Origin: Aporhodopirellula aestuarii
GTDB taxonomy: Bacteria; Planctomycetota; Planctomycetia; Pirellulales; Pirellulaceae
DNA length: 46,296 nucleotides
Assembly: GCF_023701485.1 (NCBI RefSeq)
Contig: NZ_JAMQBK010000054.1
Coordinates: 1 to 46,296 of the forward strand
Direction: 5' to 3'
This document shows positions 35,208 to 45,600 of this stretch, piece after piece. The position numbers and the translations under genes were made by a program. Every line of letters begins with the position of its first letter. The first letter of the stretch is position 1. A model generated the notes under the pieces. It was not told the DNA's origin and did no database searches. It saw nothing but the letters and a program-made list of their open reading frames with translations.

Positions 35208-35702
35208 ATGCCCCCTTTCCAATTCCGATTCGAATCTTTGTTATCGCTTCGCCGCCGTCGACGCGACGAAGTCGGAGGCGAGGTGGGCAAGGCGACCGAA
35301 GCGATCCGCCGTGTCGACGAACAGATCGAGATGTTGCAAGGCCAACGCGATGCAGTTCGCGCCGAAGCCGCCGAACGATTTGCGAAGTCCAACGGTGGCG
35401 GAACCACCCAAGTCATGGTCGACCGGATCCTTTCTGAAGGACGGTATGACTTGCAGCTTTCGGCCGACCAAGCGGCGCTCCGCGACACACGCGCGAAACT
35501 CGAAGTCGAACTCAATCGTCGCCGCGGACTCCTCGTCGAAGCCGAAGCGGAAGTGAAACAGCTCGAAAGACTCCGTGAAACTCAAATGCTCGAGCATCGG
35601 CAATTGCAGTTGCAAGCCGAGCAGGCCGAAGCCGATGATCTGACCTCGGCGAGACTGACAATCGCCAAACGTCAGGCAATCAAACGACAAGGAGGTCGGT
35701 AA
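35208..35702 (+). CDS. fliJ: Flagellar export chaperone FliJ-like
   Basis: 164 aa, almost wholly helical with high charge and heptad-like spacing, typical of the FliJ antiparallel coiled coil. The N-terminus FQFRFESLLSLRRRRRDEV matches the FliJ start (F-x-F-x-L-x-x-L/LL-x-x-R). FliJ is the central stalk of the FliI ring. Identity rests on position between fliI and the ylxF-like gene and on this N-terminal pattern. It begins 7 bp after the fliI stop. Confidence 0.82.
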   Translation: MPPFQFRFESLLSLRRRRRDEVGGEVGKATEAIRRVDEQIEMLQGQRDAVRAEAAERFAKSNGGGTTQVMVDRILSEGRYDLQLSADQAALRDTRAKLEVELNRRRGLLVEAEAEVKQLERLRETQMLEHRQLQLQAEQAEADDLTSARLTIAKRQAIKRQGGR

Positions 35703-35705
35703 GCG

Positions 35706-36356
35706 ATGAAATTCTTAATCCGAATGTTCGCCATGTTCTGCGTCGCCACGGTTCTGACCCAATTGATCCTATTTGGATATTTTGTAGTCCAGGGCACCCT
35801 CGACGCTTCCTCGGCGACCAAAGTATTGGCACTGGTCAACGGAATCGATATCACCGGCAAACAACTTCGCGAAATCATGCGTGAAGGCGAAGACCGCGAG
35901 CAGCCTGATTTCGATGAAATTCTCGAAGCCCGCCAGCGTCAAAGTCTCGATATCGACATGCGATTGAGGAGTCAGCGTGAGTTCAAAGACGAATTATCGG
36001 TGATGTTGGCCAGCCTCCGGTCCGAACGCGAACGATTCGACGAACGCCGTGAATCTTTTGACCGTCGACTTGAGGAAATCCGCAAAGGTGCTCAAGAAGA
36101 AGGGCTCCGCGAAGTCCAACGGACGTTACAAGCCCTCGAAGCGGAACAGTCAAAAGAGCTACTGTTGAGAATGTTTGACGATAAAAGAATTGATGATGTC
36201 GTTAATATCATTCAAGCTATGCCAATCGATAAACGAAAAGATATCTTAGCGGAGTTCGCATCTGTCGAAGAACAGGACAAACTTCACGAGATCCTGCGCC
36301 GCATCGGTGATGGGATGCCCACGACTACGGTGATCGACGAAGCCCAGGGGAAATAG
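35706..36356 (+). CDS. YlxF/MotE-like flagellar protein
   Basis: 216 aa, ATG at 35706 with AAGGAGG about 11 nt upstream, overlapping the end of fliJ. One N-terminal TM helix (about 8-30, MFCVATVLTQLILFGYFVV) is followed by a long charged coiled coil (about 85-150) and a C-terminal domain resembling the MgtE intracellular N-domain (LLRMFDDKRIDDVVNIIQAMPIDKRKDI), as in YlxF and MotE. MotE chaperones MotC in Rhizobia; YlxF lies in the same slot between fliJ and fliK in Bacillus. The synteny here matches exactly. Confidence 0.8.
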   Translation: MKFLIRMFAMFCVATVLTQLILFGYFVVQGTLDASSATKVLALVNGIDITGKQLREIMREGEDREQPDFDEILEARQRQSLDIDMRLRSQREFKDELSVMLASLRSERERFDERRESFDRRLEEIRKGAQEEGLREVQRTLQALEAEQSKELLLRMFDDKRIDDVVNIIQAMPIDKRKDILAEFASVEEQDKLHEILRRIGDGMPTTTVIDEAQGK

Positions 36357-36442
36357 TCTCTCGGTTTCGCAGTTTCACGATTCCAACACCGTCGTCCGAG
36401 GCAAACCGATCAGGACATCCGATCACGGCTGGGGGGCCGGTG

Positions 36443-38161
36443 ATGACATCGAACCAAAATTGGAGCGTGAGCCAATCGGCCACGCGGACGTCCGACTCGT
36501 TAGCGGCCTCACGGACCGACACCGGCCTCGTCAATCTGCGTCGGCGAATTGCAGCCGCATCCGGCGATGACGGCGGGACCGCACTCGGCCTCTCCGATCC
36601 GTTCGCCGAAGTCTTTGCATCCATCGCTGCCGCGGAAACCCAACCGACGCCCGTTTCGGAGCCTGTCGAACCGATTGCATCGGATGACGTGGAGTCCGAT
36701 ACACGCAGCGAAACGGATGACAGCGAAGCCGACGATACCGCTCGCGGTGAGACGGACCACACTGCGGTTGCTGTAAATGACACGATCATCACCGCTGAGT
36801 CCCATGACGGCTCCGAAGAAGTCGAAGTGGCGACGGTCGCTCAAAACGAAAACGCTGATTCGGATGTTGCCGATGAAGATAACGGCGAATCGGAATCGCT
36901 CACCGAACGGTTGAGCCAAGACAATCAGCACGACGACAGCGATACGGACGCTCCCGTGGTCATCGCTGAATCGGAAACAATCGAAAACGATTCCGCGATC
37001 GATTTGCAGTATGGCGTCGCTACGACGCAGCAGAACGGCATCAAGCAAGACGGTGACGCTAACGCGGAAACGGCCCAAACCGACGTCCAAGTCGCTGACG
37101 TCGAAGAGGTTGGTCCCAAGGTCGTAAAGGCCGATCAAACGCAAGACGGCGATGAGTCCAACCACTATGACGACCAACAATCTGCCTCCGATGGTGAGGA
37201 ATCATCGGAGCCGAGGGTGGAACGTCGTCGCTATTCAGACCGCTCTGATCAAGCCGCGACACAACAGGATTCACAATCCAACGGCGAGTCCACAAACTCG
37301 CAGCAAGATCCAAGCGGCGGACATCAACAGCGTGATCGTCAGGCCGACGGGACGCACTCAGGTTTGCCCGGACGCTCGGGTGAAATCAAAGTCTCCAGCA
37401 TGATGTCGACCGTCATGGGAGCAACATCCGAAGCCGGTGTTGCGGCCATGGCGGCAACTCGCGCGGCCACTCAAGCGGCGTCCCCCGGCGTTACCGGGAA
37501 AGCGGCGACCGGGCCTGCCGCACTGGGAAGTACCATTTCCGGTGAAGGCGGCGTCGACTCCGCCTTCGGTGTCGACCAAGCCGGTCGCGAAGGCCGTGAT
37601 TCCAAATCCGCAGTAGCTGCTAAGGGCAGCCCAGGTGTGGACACGAACGCTGCCGTTCAACGCGCCAAATTGGTGCAACGCGTCAGCCGTGGGTTCCAAC
37701 ACCTCGGCAACGGCGGTGGACAGATTCGGATGAAGCTCGCACCCGACCACCTCGGCTCGGTGCAGTTGCAACTCAACGTAAAAAACGGCGAACTCAGCGG
37801 ACGCATGGTGACGCAGTCCGATGCCGCGACGCAGATGCTTCGAGAGCAGTTGCCCGACCTCAGGGCCGCGCTGGAAAATCAAGGAATCAAGCTACAGCGG
37901 ATCGATATCGAAACCGAAACGACCGCGGACGCCATGAACCAGGACACCGAAGGGCGGCAATCCAGCGACAATCCCGGTGGACACGCCGGGCAACAGTTCG
38001 CTGGTGGAAACGATCTCACCGGTGGCCGGCGACGCGGCGGATGGTCCGATGTCAATGCTTCGTCGCGAAACCGACCGGCCTCCAAGGAATCTAACACACC
38101 CACCTCATCGCCCAATCGGAGCCAAGTGGTCACCCCCGGACGCGTCGACCTACAGGTCTAG
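36443..38161 (+). CDS. fliK: Flagellar hook-length control protein FliK-like
   Basis: 572 aa from the ATG at 36443; a GTG sits directly before it. The N-terminal 370 residues are acidic and low in complexity (Asp, Glu, Ser, Thr, Gln), fitting the extended ruler region of FliK. The C-terminal Flg_hook domain has GGGQIRMKLAPDHLGSVQLQ and continues with GELSGRMVTQSDAATQML and LENQGIKLQRIDIE. FliK sets hook length and triggers the export specificity switch. A Ser/Pro/Asn-rich tail ends the protein. It is the last gene of the cluster. Confidence 0.9.
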   Translation: MTSNQNWSVSQSATRTSDSLAASRTDTGLVNLRRRIAAASGDDGGTALGLSDPFAEVFASIAAAETQPTPVSEPVEPIASDDVESDTRSETDDSEADDTARGETDHTAVAVNDTIITAESHDGSEEVEVATVAQNENADSDVADEDNGESESLTERLSQDNQHDDSDTDAPVVIAESETIENDSAIDLQYGVATTQQNGIKQDGDANAETAQTDVQVADVEEVGPKVVKADQTQDGDESNHYDDQQSASDGEESSEPRVERRRYSDRSDQAATQQDSQSNGESTNSQQDPSGGHQQRDRQADGTHSGLPGRSGEIKVSSMMSTVMGATSEAGVAAMAATRAATQAASPGVTGKAATGPAALGSTISGEGGVDSAFGVDQAGREGRDSKSAVAAKGSPGVDTNAAVQRAKLVQRVSRGFQHLGNGGGQIRMKLAPDHLGSVQLQLNVKNGELSGRMVTQSDAATQMLREQLPDLRAALENQGIKLQRIDIETETTADAMNQDTEGRQSSDNPGGHAGQQFAGGNDLTGGRRRGGWSDVNASSRNRPASKESNTPTSSPNRSQVVTPGRVDLQV

Positions 38162-38712
38162 AATTGGCCACAAAGCCTCCTTCCTATGTGTGAGCAAGAG
38201 GTTTCGCGTTCCGCTCAAGCCGAAACCCAAAGCGTCCGTTTTGAAATGACGCTGTTTGCGACGGTGATTTGTTTCCAGGACTGATTCTCATCGTATCCAA
38301 GTGCCACGCCCCCGACCGACTCTTTTGAGGTAGCTCGGTCTCTCGGGACGTTGATTGTTTTAGTGCCTTTTTTTAGCGGAACGGCGCAAGCCGTCCGGTC
38401 CCGAGTCACCGAACGGCTCGCACCATTCCGCTACATTTGAAATCCTTCGGTCATACAATCAACGTCCCCCGGGACCAAAAATTGCTATCGCCACGCGCTT
38501 TCTGAGCCTCGCGGGTTACCCCTCCGCCGTGTGCCGTGCCTGCAGAATGAGCGTCAGATTTGGCTGATTGACCAGGTCCGGTTATGCCGATAGAAGCGAG
38601 AGAATTGATCTTTCGCTATTTGGTGGATTTTCTATGATCGGTTCAGATCGGAGCGTGCTCTTTTTTGGGTACGTCGGAACATTTTCATTGATCGCGCACT
38701 CAAGGATGGGCC
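38162..38712. other. Intergenic region carrying palindromic repeat copy B
   Basis: 551 bp between fliK and the next plus-strand gene. It holds the 58-bp palindrome at 38375-38432, preceded by a T run (TTTTTTT). That combination could also act as a transcription end for one strand. The rest shows no supportable gene, RNA or promoter. Confidence 0.5.
38375..38432. repeat. Palindromic (REP-like) repeat, copy B
   Basis: Arms 38375-38399 and 38408-38432 pair at 21 of 25 positions around an 8-nt centre. It matches the copy at 1-58 at 47 of 58 positions, with the same length and the same downstream TTGAAATCC. The four arm mismatches are C-A or A-C as written, so a minus-strand RNA would pair them as G-U wobbles. 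Confidence 0.8.
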
Positions 38713-39168
38713 ATGCGGACTCTGCTTTTAATCGGATTGGCAATCGGCGGCGCATTTATGGCCGGTTGGTTTACGATCGAACGCGACGGTGACAAGACGC
38801 GGATCGAGATCAATAAGACCGAAATCCGCAACGACACACGGCAAGCGATCGACAAGGGCCGCGACCTGCTCGACCAACGCGAGCAAGAGCGACTCGCCCG
38901 CGAGCAACAACAGCAATCGGGATACCCGGCAGAGCAAGGCAATTGGCCGCCGCAAGCCGCACCGATTCAAGACGCTGGCTACGCAGGTTACCCCGCGCCT
39001 AACCAGTACAACAACCAAAACGGATACGGCGGCCAACCGTACGGGTCGCAACCAGCACCGGGTGGCTACAATCCAAGCTATCCGGCGCCAGGGGCAAACC
39101 AACAGGCTCCTGCGCAACAGCCCCGCTGGACCGAGATGCCACCTCCATGGCAACAACAAACGCGTTAA
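38713..39168 (+). CDS. Membrane-anchored protein with Gln/Pro/Gly/Tyr-rich tail, unknown function
   Basis: 151 aa, ATG at 38713 with AAGGATG nearby. The N-terminal helix (MRTLLLIGLAIGGAFMAGWF) acts as an anchor or uncleaved signal. Residues 22-62 are charged and helical (IERDGDKTRIEINKTEIRND). From about residue 64 the sequence becomes a low-complexity Gln/Pro/Tyr/Gly/Asn tail. No family motif is seen. The layout suggests a small envelope protein whose tail faces the periplasm. Confidence 0.65.
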   Translation: MRTLLLIGLAIGGAFMAGWFTIERDGDKTRIEINKTEIRNDTRQAIDKGRDLLDQREQERLAREQQQQSGYPAEQGNWPPQAAPIQDAGYAGYPAPNQYNNQNGYGGQPYGSQPAPGGYNPSYPAPGANQQAPAQQPRWTEMPPPWQQQTR

Positions 39169-39801
39169 GACGTGTAACGGAAGCCTGCCTAAGTTTCGTA
39201 TCGATTCTTAGTCGCGATAACGACGAGATGCGATCGCTCTGGACGCTTGTCCGGAGACGACGTCCATCGGGGCAAATCGCGTTTTCGGGGCGGACCACGC
39301 ATTGTTTGATCCTCAATCAATTAACGAGTCACGGACCGTGTCGACCGGTGGCGTCACGCTGTGGGCAATCGGGCGGGTTGTTCATCGGTTCAAGAGCAGG
39401 TCCGACGAAGCCAATCGCATTCACGGCCAACTCATCCCCGAATGGATAGGTCGTATCTACATCGGTGCGGAAGTTGTCACGCCTTTCTGGTTCGGCCCCG
39501 CACCACTAATCCCCGCTCCGCCGTCGCCTACGTTCGCAAGTTTCGAACTCCCGGTGGGCCTCGCGGTCGGTTGAGTTCACGGCAGTATGCGGGTGCATCG
39601 CCATCGAGCAAACCGCAACGAGCTTAAGCACCAAGGTCCGAATCCCGCACGCGATTATGGGAATCCGTATCGCCCGCCATGATACAATCTGGATGCGGCG
39701 ACCCAGCCAAAACGCGTGAGCCTCCGAATTGAGCCCCTTGAAGTGGCAAGCCGATCGCGGCCGCCACGTGATTCGTACCATTCTGCTTGACAGTTATTGC
39801 G
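39169..39801. other. Intergenic region, no supported gene
   Basis: 633 bp. Frames of 90-100 codons exist (for example 39147-39449 and 39302-39574) but start at poor codons or inside the preceding gene and show no recognisable family. The sequence GATACAAT near 39682 could be a -10 element for the next gene. Otherwise nothing is recognised. Confidence 0.35.
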
Positions 39802-40452
39802 ATGATATCAACACGTGACCTCACTGATTTGCCACTGATCGATGCGCTGAACAGACGCATGCAAGAAATGGCGGCTCTCGAAAGCGTTTTTGCGATCGAG
39901 TATGGAACGCCGCGTTTCGAGTATCACCCGCGATGGGATCAGCACGAACAGATGGCCGCGGTGAAGACCGGATCGGGCGACGAGCTCTTTGTGCATTTCA
40001 CTCCGCGCGGCTGCTGCATCCTCGGCTTCGCCCATGAGTCGGCAATGTCGCCGTACCGAACTCAACCGCCGCAGCCATGGCCAGGACTCTTTTCGAGTGT
40101 GCCCGAGGAGTTACGAGGATCACTCGAAGAGCCGGCCTTTGACGTCGATTCCACTACATTCGTCGTCTGGCGTCTCGCCTCAGATGACCGATGGTCGACT
40201 GATGATGTCGAGTATCCAAACGACGGCTACGACGATGGCTCAAACGACCTACTGTCGAATCTGATTCTATCGCCAAAGGACTTTGGTGATTGGTTGGAAG
40301 AGAACTACGAAGTGAACGTTGACTTATCCGTCGTTGAAAGCGTTTTCGAGCATGTTCCGATCACGTCGGCTCAACTCGCCAAACTCAATTCTGAACTCCC
40401 GCTGAAAGAACTCCGTCGCGCCATCATCGAAACCGGGTTCCCGCTACAATGA
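39802..40452 (+). CDS. Unknown protein, acidic, cytoplasmic
   Basis: 216 aa from the ATG at 39802; a TTG at 39787 would add five residues. No signal peptide or TM helix. The sequence is acidic with many Trp, Pro and Asp residues (VWRLASDDRWSTDDVEYPND) and a C-terminal helical segment (SAQLAKLNSELPLKELRRAII). The composition resembles small immunity-type proteins, but there is no neighbouring toxin gene to support this. It lies within a stretch that contains a GH-like gene and an IS remnant. Confidence 0.6.
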   Translation: MISTRDLTDLPLIDALNRRMQEMAALESVFAIEYGTPRFEYHPRWDQHEQMAAVKTGSGDELFVHFTPRGCCILGFAHESAMSPYRTQPPQPWPGLFSSVPEELRGSLEEPAFDVDSTTFVVWRLASDDRWSTDDVEYPNDGYDDGSNDLLSNLILSPKDFGDWLEENYEVNVDLSVVESVFEHVPITSAQLAKLNSELPLKELRRAIIETGFPLQ

Positions 40453-40573
40453 TCGCAAAACCATGAGATAGTGATGCATTAACCGGCGGTGATGCGGTTT
40501 TTCCTGAGATCGATGTTAATTCCCGCCGCCCGCTGATTCGCATCAGTCGCCCGAATTACGAAAAAGAAACTAG

Positions 40574-41632
40574 ATGTACAGACATGTTATTTTTGCGGTG
40601 CTGGTGATGCTTGCGCCACTAGCGGCGCAGGGCAATGAGACGGCTTCCGACAGCACTTGGGCCAACCGGTTTGAGTATGTCGGGATTGCGGTGGATGAGC
40701 CAGGCTATCATGTCTGGGGCTCGTCTCCTGTCATTGGACCCAGCGGCAAGACTCACCTCTTTGTGGCACGTTGGCCGGTATCCTCCGGTTTTGCAGGTTG
40801 GATGAGTACCTGCGAGATCGCACGTTATGTCGCCGATAAACCGGAAGGGCCGTTTCAATTCAGCGAGACGGTGTTGAAGGGAACCGGGATTGATACGTGG
40901 GACAAACAGGCTCCCCACAATCCAACCGTTCACAAGGTAGGGAACCAATACGTCCTCCTTTACATCGCCAACACCGGAAAGAAGTTTCCCGCCTCGCAGC
41001 GTATCGGCATGCTCATTGCCGACAAGATCGAGGGCCCCTGGAAGAAAGTGGGCAACGATGGCTTGATCCTTTCTCCACCCGACGACCCGGGCATCTGGAG
41101 CTTCCAAAGCAATGTTGGGGTCAACAACCCCGCTCTGTTGCATCACCCCGACGGACGGTACTTTCTCTACTACAAGGCCATGGGAAATGGATTGCGGCGG
41201 ATGGGGGTCGCGATTTCCGACAAACTGGAAGGGCCCTATGAACACTACAAAGATTATTTGACGAGCAATACGCGAACGATCGAGGATGGATATGCCTTTG
41301 TAGAGGATGGAAAGATCTACCTTCTGACGACCGACAACGAAGCCGGAGCAGGTCTTCTTTGGGGATCCGACGACGGAATTCTTTTCGAGAAGCCCATTCT
41401 GGGATTCGATCGAATGACACGGTACTTTCCAAAGCCAACACTAGCGAAGGCAACGAACTACCGCGGCCAAAAGTTTGAACGCCCACAATTGCTTGTTCAA
41501 GATGGTCGTCCCACCCACCTTTATCTGGCTTCCGGAACCAACGTGACCCAGGGTGATGGATCCTGTTCGTACGTTTTTCGAATTAGACAACGGACCACGG
41601 CGGACGAACCGGATGCAAGTGACAGCGAGTAG
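40574..41632 (+). CDS. Exported glycoside-hydrolase-like five-bladed propeller protein (GH43-type)
   Basis: 352 aa. The signal peptide MYRHVIFAVLVMLAPLAAQG is cleaved near QGNE. Repeated blade motifs typical of GH43/GH32 propellers follow: HNPTVHKVGNQYVLLYIAN, NNPALLHHPDGRYFLYYKA and IEDGYAFVEDGKIYLLTTD, with IGMLIADKIEGPWKK and GVAISDKLEGPYEHY between them. These enzymes act on plant or algal polysaccharide side chains. The acid/base and nucleophile residues cannot be assigned securely, so activity is an inference. Neighbours do not indicate a polysaccharide-use locus. Confidence 0.75.
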   Translation: MYRHVIFAVLVMLAPLAAQGNETASDSTWANRFEYVGIAVDEPGYHVWGSSPVIGPSGKTHLFVARWPVSSGFAGWMSTCEIARYVADKPEGPFQFSETVLKGTGIDTWDKQAPHNPTVHKVGNQYVLLYIANTGKKFPASQRIGMLIADKIEGPWKKVGNDGLILSPPDDPGIWSFQSNVGVNNPALLHHPDGRYFLYYKAMGNGLRRMGVAISDKLEGPYEHYKDYLTSNTRTIEDGYAFVEDGKIYLLTTDNEAGAGLLWGSDDGILFEKPILGFDRMTRYFPKPTLAKATNYRGQKFERPQLLVQDGRPTHLYLASGTNVTQGDGSCSYVFRIRQRTTADEPDASDSE

Positions 41633-41675
41633 CCGCGTCTGCCTCGCGACTCTCCGCAGGGTCGGAAAAGCCGGC

Positions 41676-42620
41676 TTATCTGACTGAAGCGTACTTTGTT
41701 TGATGCAGCGAGTAGAGCGTGAGTTCAAAGTACTCGCGATCGTGGACGCGGTAGGATTGCCGTTGGACCGTTTTGATTTTGTTGTTGGTTCCTTCCATCG
41801 GACCGGATGAAATTTGATGTTCAACATAGTTTAGTATTCCCTCCTCAAGTCGTGTCAACGTGCTAGCCATTGTGTTTTAGCGGGGCCAGCCCCGTCGCAA
41901 TTGCTCGCTTGCACCAGGAACGCAAGAATAACTGGGTCGGCCAGCGGAACGTGTTCCCCCAAAACGATCGCAACTCTTCTTTGAGATAGTCTCCTTTGGC
42001 CAGCGGTTCAAGGAGTTCTGACGCGGCGGCTAAGTGTGCCTTCTCGTCGCGATCCTCACACAGGTTCTCAGGATTTTTCAGCAATAACCAGCGACTACGC
42101 TTGAGCACCGATTTCTATTCGCTGGTCGCGTCATGTTAGAGTTTTCGGCGCAGGGTGGTCGATTTCTTGTTCATCAATTCCACCATATGAAAACGATCGC
42201 CGACGATTTCGGCGCAAGGAAGATTGTTCTTGACCGCCGAGATGTAGGCCGAGGACATGTCCATAGCAACCGCTTCGATTCGATGCCGCCGACGCCCCGG
42301 TCGCTTCCAGAAAGGTGCCAGCGACTCGGCCGATTTGCCTTCGCCAACGAAGATTATCGCACCGTTGTCCAAGTTCATCACCAGCGTCACCAGCGGTGAC
42401 CTTTACCAATACGAATTTCGTCGATCGCGATTTTCCGAAAGTCTTTCAGAGAGGGATTGGCGAAACGTCGACGCAAGTCATCTTTCTTGATTTCCTTGAT
42501 CGCGTCCCAGGTGACGCCGAGAAGATCGGCAACACCCTTGATCGTCATGCTGCGGGTTAACTGCAATGCGTATTTGGCCCAACCCTTGGTGCAACTTCGA
42601 CGCTCGTCCGCAGGGCAAGC
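41676..42620 (-). pseudogene. ISL3-family transposase remnant
   Basis: Segments in two reading frames assemble to an ISL3-type transposase lacking its N-terminal zinc-finger region: AKYALQLTRSMTIKGVADLL, IAIDEIRIGKGHRW, then TLVMNLDNGAIIFVGEG, AVAMDMSSAYISAV, DRFHMVELMN, SRWLLLKNPENL and the C-terminal GPMEGTNNKIKTVQRQSY. A single-base deletion near 42388 breaks KGHRW from TLVMN. In-frame TAA (42136-42138) and TAG (near 42115) interrupt the middle, and a second frameshift lies near 41865. The element is dead. Inverted repeats and target duplication were not found. Confidence 0.88.
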
Positions 42621-42678
42621 TTGATCTGGGTTGCTGTCACGATCGGATTTCACGCCAGAGAAATTCGTTCCGGCGGCG

Positions 42679-45600
42679 CTAGCGATCGATGTCCTGCCAC
42701 GCTTGAATCGTTCCCAATACATGATCGATTGACTCCAGTGTATCGGATGAGTCTTGGTCCTGAGGAACTGTGGACGCATCCGCGGAGAGCGGTTTCGGTT
42801 CTGTCGTGATGGAGTCACCGTCAACTTCGACTGTGTGAGCAAGTTTTGTGCTGATGAATTCGACGGTTGGTATTCTCTCGGCCAAGTCTCCTTTGTTTGC
42901 TGCGAGATCGCCCGCAGACCATTTAGCCGTCGCCAGATTATCAGAGACGGAGGGCGTCAATTCTCCGGCGGGTTCACGTGCCGCTTCAGAATCGAGACGA
43001 TTCAGTTCATTGATCACCACGAGGGCGTCCAGGGCGCTCAGGATTGAGTCGCCATTGACATCATAGAACGCATACAGCCCAGGATCGACGGTGGTCGCGT
43101 CCACCAAAACACCCGCATCGTTGGAGACTAACTTTTGATTCAATGCATTAATGATCCTCAATGCGTCGACTGCGGAAACATCACCGTCTCCGCTGACGTC
43201 GGGACTGAGGATTGGGTTCGTCCAATCCGTTGGCCCTACCACGCGGACCTTGGCCGTGCCGTTGCGGAACACCCGCTGTAACAATCCATTGACAATCTGG
43301 ACGGAGTCAAATTTCCAACCAGAATCGAACGTGATCTCGTCACCACGATCAGAGATGACGATCAGAGTTTGATTTGGCGTCAGTCGCGTAATTTTATTTG
43401 CGTCGACTACGAGCGAGTTGATTCCATTACCACGAATATCAATTGTCGTGACTGTCGCCAGCACGGTTTCATCGTACGTCGTCATGTCAATCGTCTCACC
43501 ATTGCTTTCCAGCACGATCGAGTCGACAACGCGATGGACTAGCGTGAGTACGTTGCTATCGACGTTCCGATTTCCCGCAGCATCGATGACTCGCTCTTCG
43601 GGTAACGAAACAGTGATGTCACCTTCGTTGATCGCGGTCAAGGTTGCGGTGTATCGATTGGCGTTGCCGGTGAGGCCTGACAAGATCGCATTGCCAATTT
43701 GCAAGTCGTTCGCCGTCAATCCCGTGATCGCTTCCGAAAACTCAATGGTAATATTGAATTGACCAGGGGTGGTCGACGGTGCACCTGTTATCGTCGGCAC
43801 TGGCTGCGAAATATCGACCAAAGTTGTGATCGGAACTGCCGCCGTGTTTCCCAAACCAGCAGCATCTTGGACCCGACCAGCGGGTAATTCGACGGAGAGT
43901 TCACCATCGCTGGCGGGAGTGACCGAGACCCTATAGACCGTATCGTTGAGGTTTCGCACGAGCGAATCGACGTTGCCGCCACTAACGACCAAATCGCTGG
44001 GGTTAAAATCTACTACCGGTTCACTAAAAACAATTTCGACTTCGCGGGATTTTTGCCCCGGAACGAGCGTTAAGAAAGAGAGCATTGCCGAGGGCGCACT
44101 GCGATCAAACCGACGAGTGATCACATTGGATGTTGCACTCACGTTACCAGCAAGATCGACCGCTGCACCGCTCGGAATGGATAGCGTCACAGCTCCGTCG
44201 ACAATCGGCGTGATGGTTGCGGTGTATTCACCCGTTTCGGCAACAACTTCTTTCAGTTCCTCCACAATGCCGCCAGCCACGATGATATCGGCCGCATCGA
44301 AACTCGTGACCGTAGTACCAAACCTGATGCTGATATCGAACGAGTCGCTCGTCACGACCGATGGTGCCGTGGTCACGACCACGGGCACGATCGCCGTGGT
44401 GTCGACGATCAGCGACAGTGTGTTGGATGCCGTGTTTGCGTTGCCAGCTAAATCCGTCACCTCGCCAGCCGCGATACTGAGGCTGAAGTCACCTGGGACT
44501 GCAGTGATCGTGAACCTGTAGCGTCCCGGGCTGACTAGTATCGGATCGCTTGCGACTGCCCCCGTAATCGTTAAGTCAGACTTCGCCAGCCCCGTAATAG
44601 GCTCACCGAACTCCGCGATCACATCGAAACTCGTCTTGTTCGTCGTCGACGGTTGATCGGTCGTCAAAACCACCGTCGGAACGGTGCGGTCGATCGATCG
44701 CACCAACGGTGTTGCTGCCAAGTTGCCGTTCCCTGCGGCATCCGTGACCGCGTTGGCGGGTAACAACACAGTCACACTGCCATCAACGATGGGAGCAATC
44801 GTAACGGTGTACTTGCCCGTTGCAGCATCGTTCGTGATCAAGTTCGATGCCGTGCCGTTAAGCACCGTCAGATCGGCCAGAGCGAAGCCCGTGACTGCTT
44901 CGGCGAAATCGATCGCCACGACGAAGCTCGCTGAATTGGACAAGCCTGCCACAGTGGACGAGAGTGTCGGAGTCACCCCGACCGAATCCACCGTCAATGT
45001 CAGTGGGGTCGCGGCGAGGCTCGCGTTATTGGCATCATCGGTGGCGGCACTCGCAGGAATGTTCAGCGACACATTGCCTTCTCCCGCCGTGGCGGTCATC
45101 CGGTACAAGCCATCGCCGAGTGGTTGCAGATTCGTGAGTGTCGCGCCCACGGCAACGACGTCACTGAGGGTAAACCCGCTGACCGTTTCACCGAAGTTCA
45201 CCGAGACGTCGAAGACGTTCTTATTCGAGAGTGCTGACGTGTTCGCCGTGATCGTTGGACGCGGTGCCACGCGGTCGATCGTACGCACGAGTGTGCCCGA
45301 GGCCGCGTTGCGGTTACCCGCGGCGTCTTGCACCACACCACCGGCGATTAGGACCGAGACCTGACCGTCACTGGATCCCGTGACCGTAAACGCGTACCTG
45401 CCCGAAGCGGCATCGATCGTGGTCAAGTTCGATGCCGTTCCACCGAGCACGGTCACCTCATTCAAGCCGAATTGGGTCAGTGCCTTACCGAAATTCACGC
45501 TCACAGGGATCGTGTTCGTGTTCAGCGTCGGGGCGCTGGTTGATGACAACACCGGTACCAGGGCCGTGGTATCGACCGCGATATTCAGGGTGTTCGAGGC

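Noticed and set aside
39302..39574. 90-codon plus-strand frame in the 39.2-39.8 kb gap
   Set aside because: TTG start without a ribosome binding site, Pro-rich ending, and no recognisable family; kept as intergenic.
39802..40452. Toxin-immunity pair
   Set aside because: Composition alone suggested an immunity protein; no toxin-like neighbour exists, so no such function is assigned.
42597..42700. Intact insertion sequence around the transposase remnant
   Set aside because: No convincing terminal inverted repeats or target duplication could be found at either side, and the N-terminal coding region is missing.
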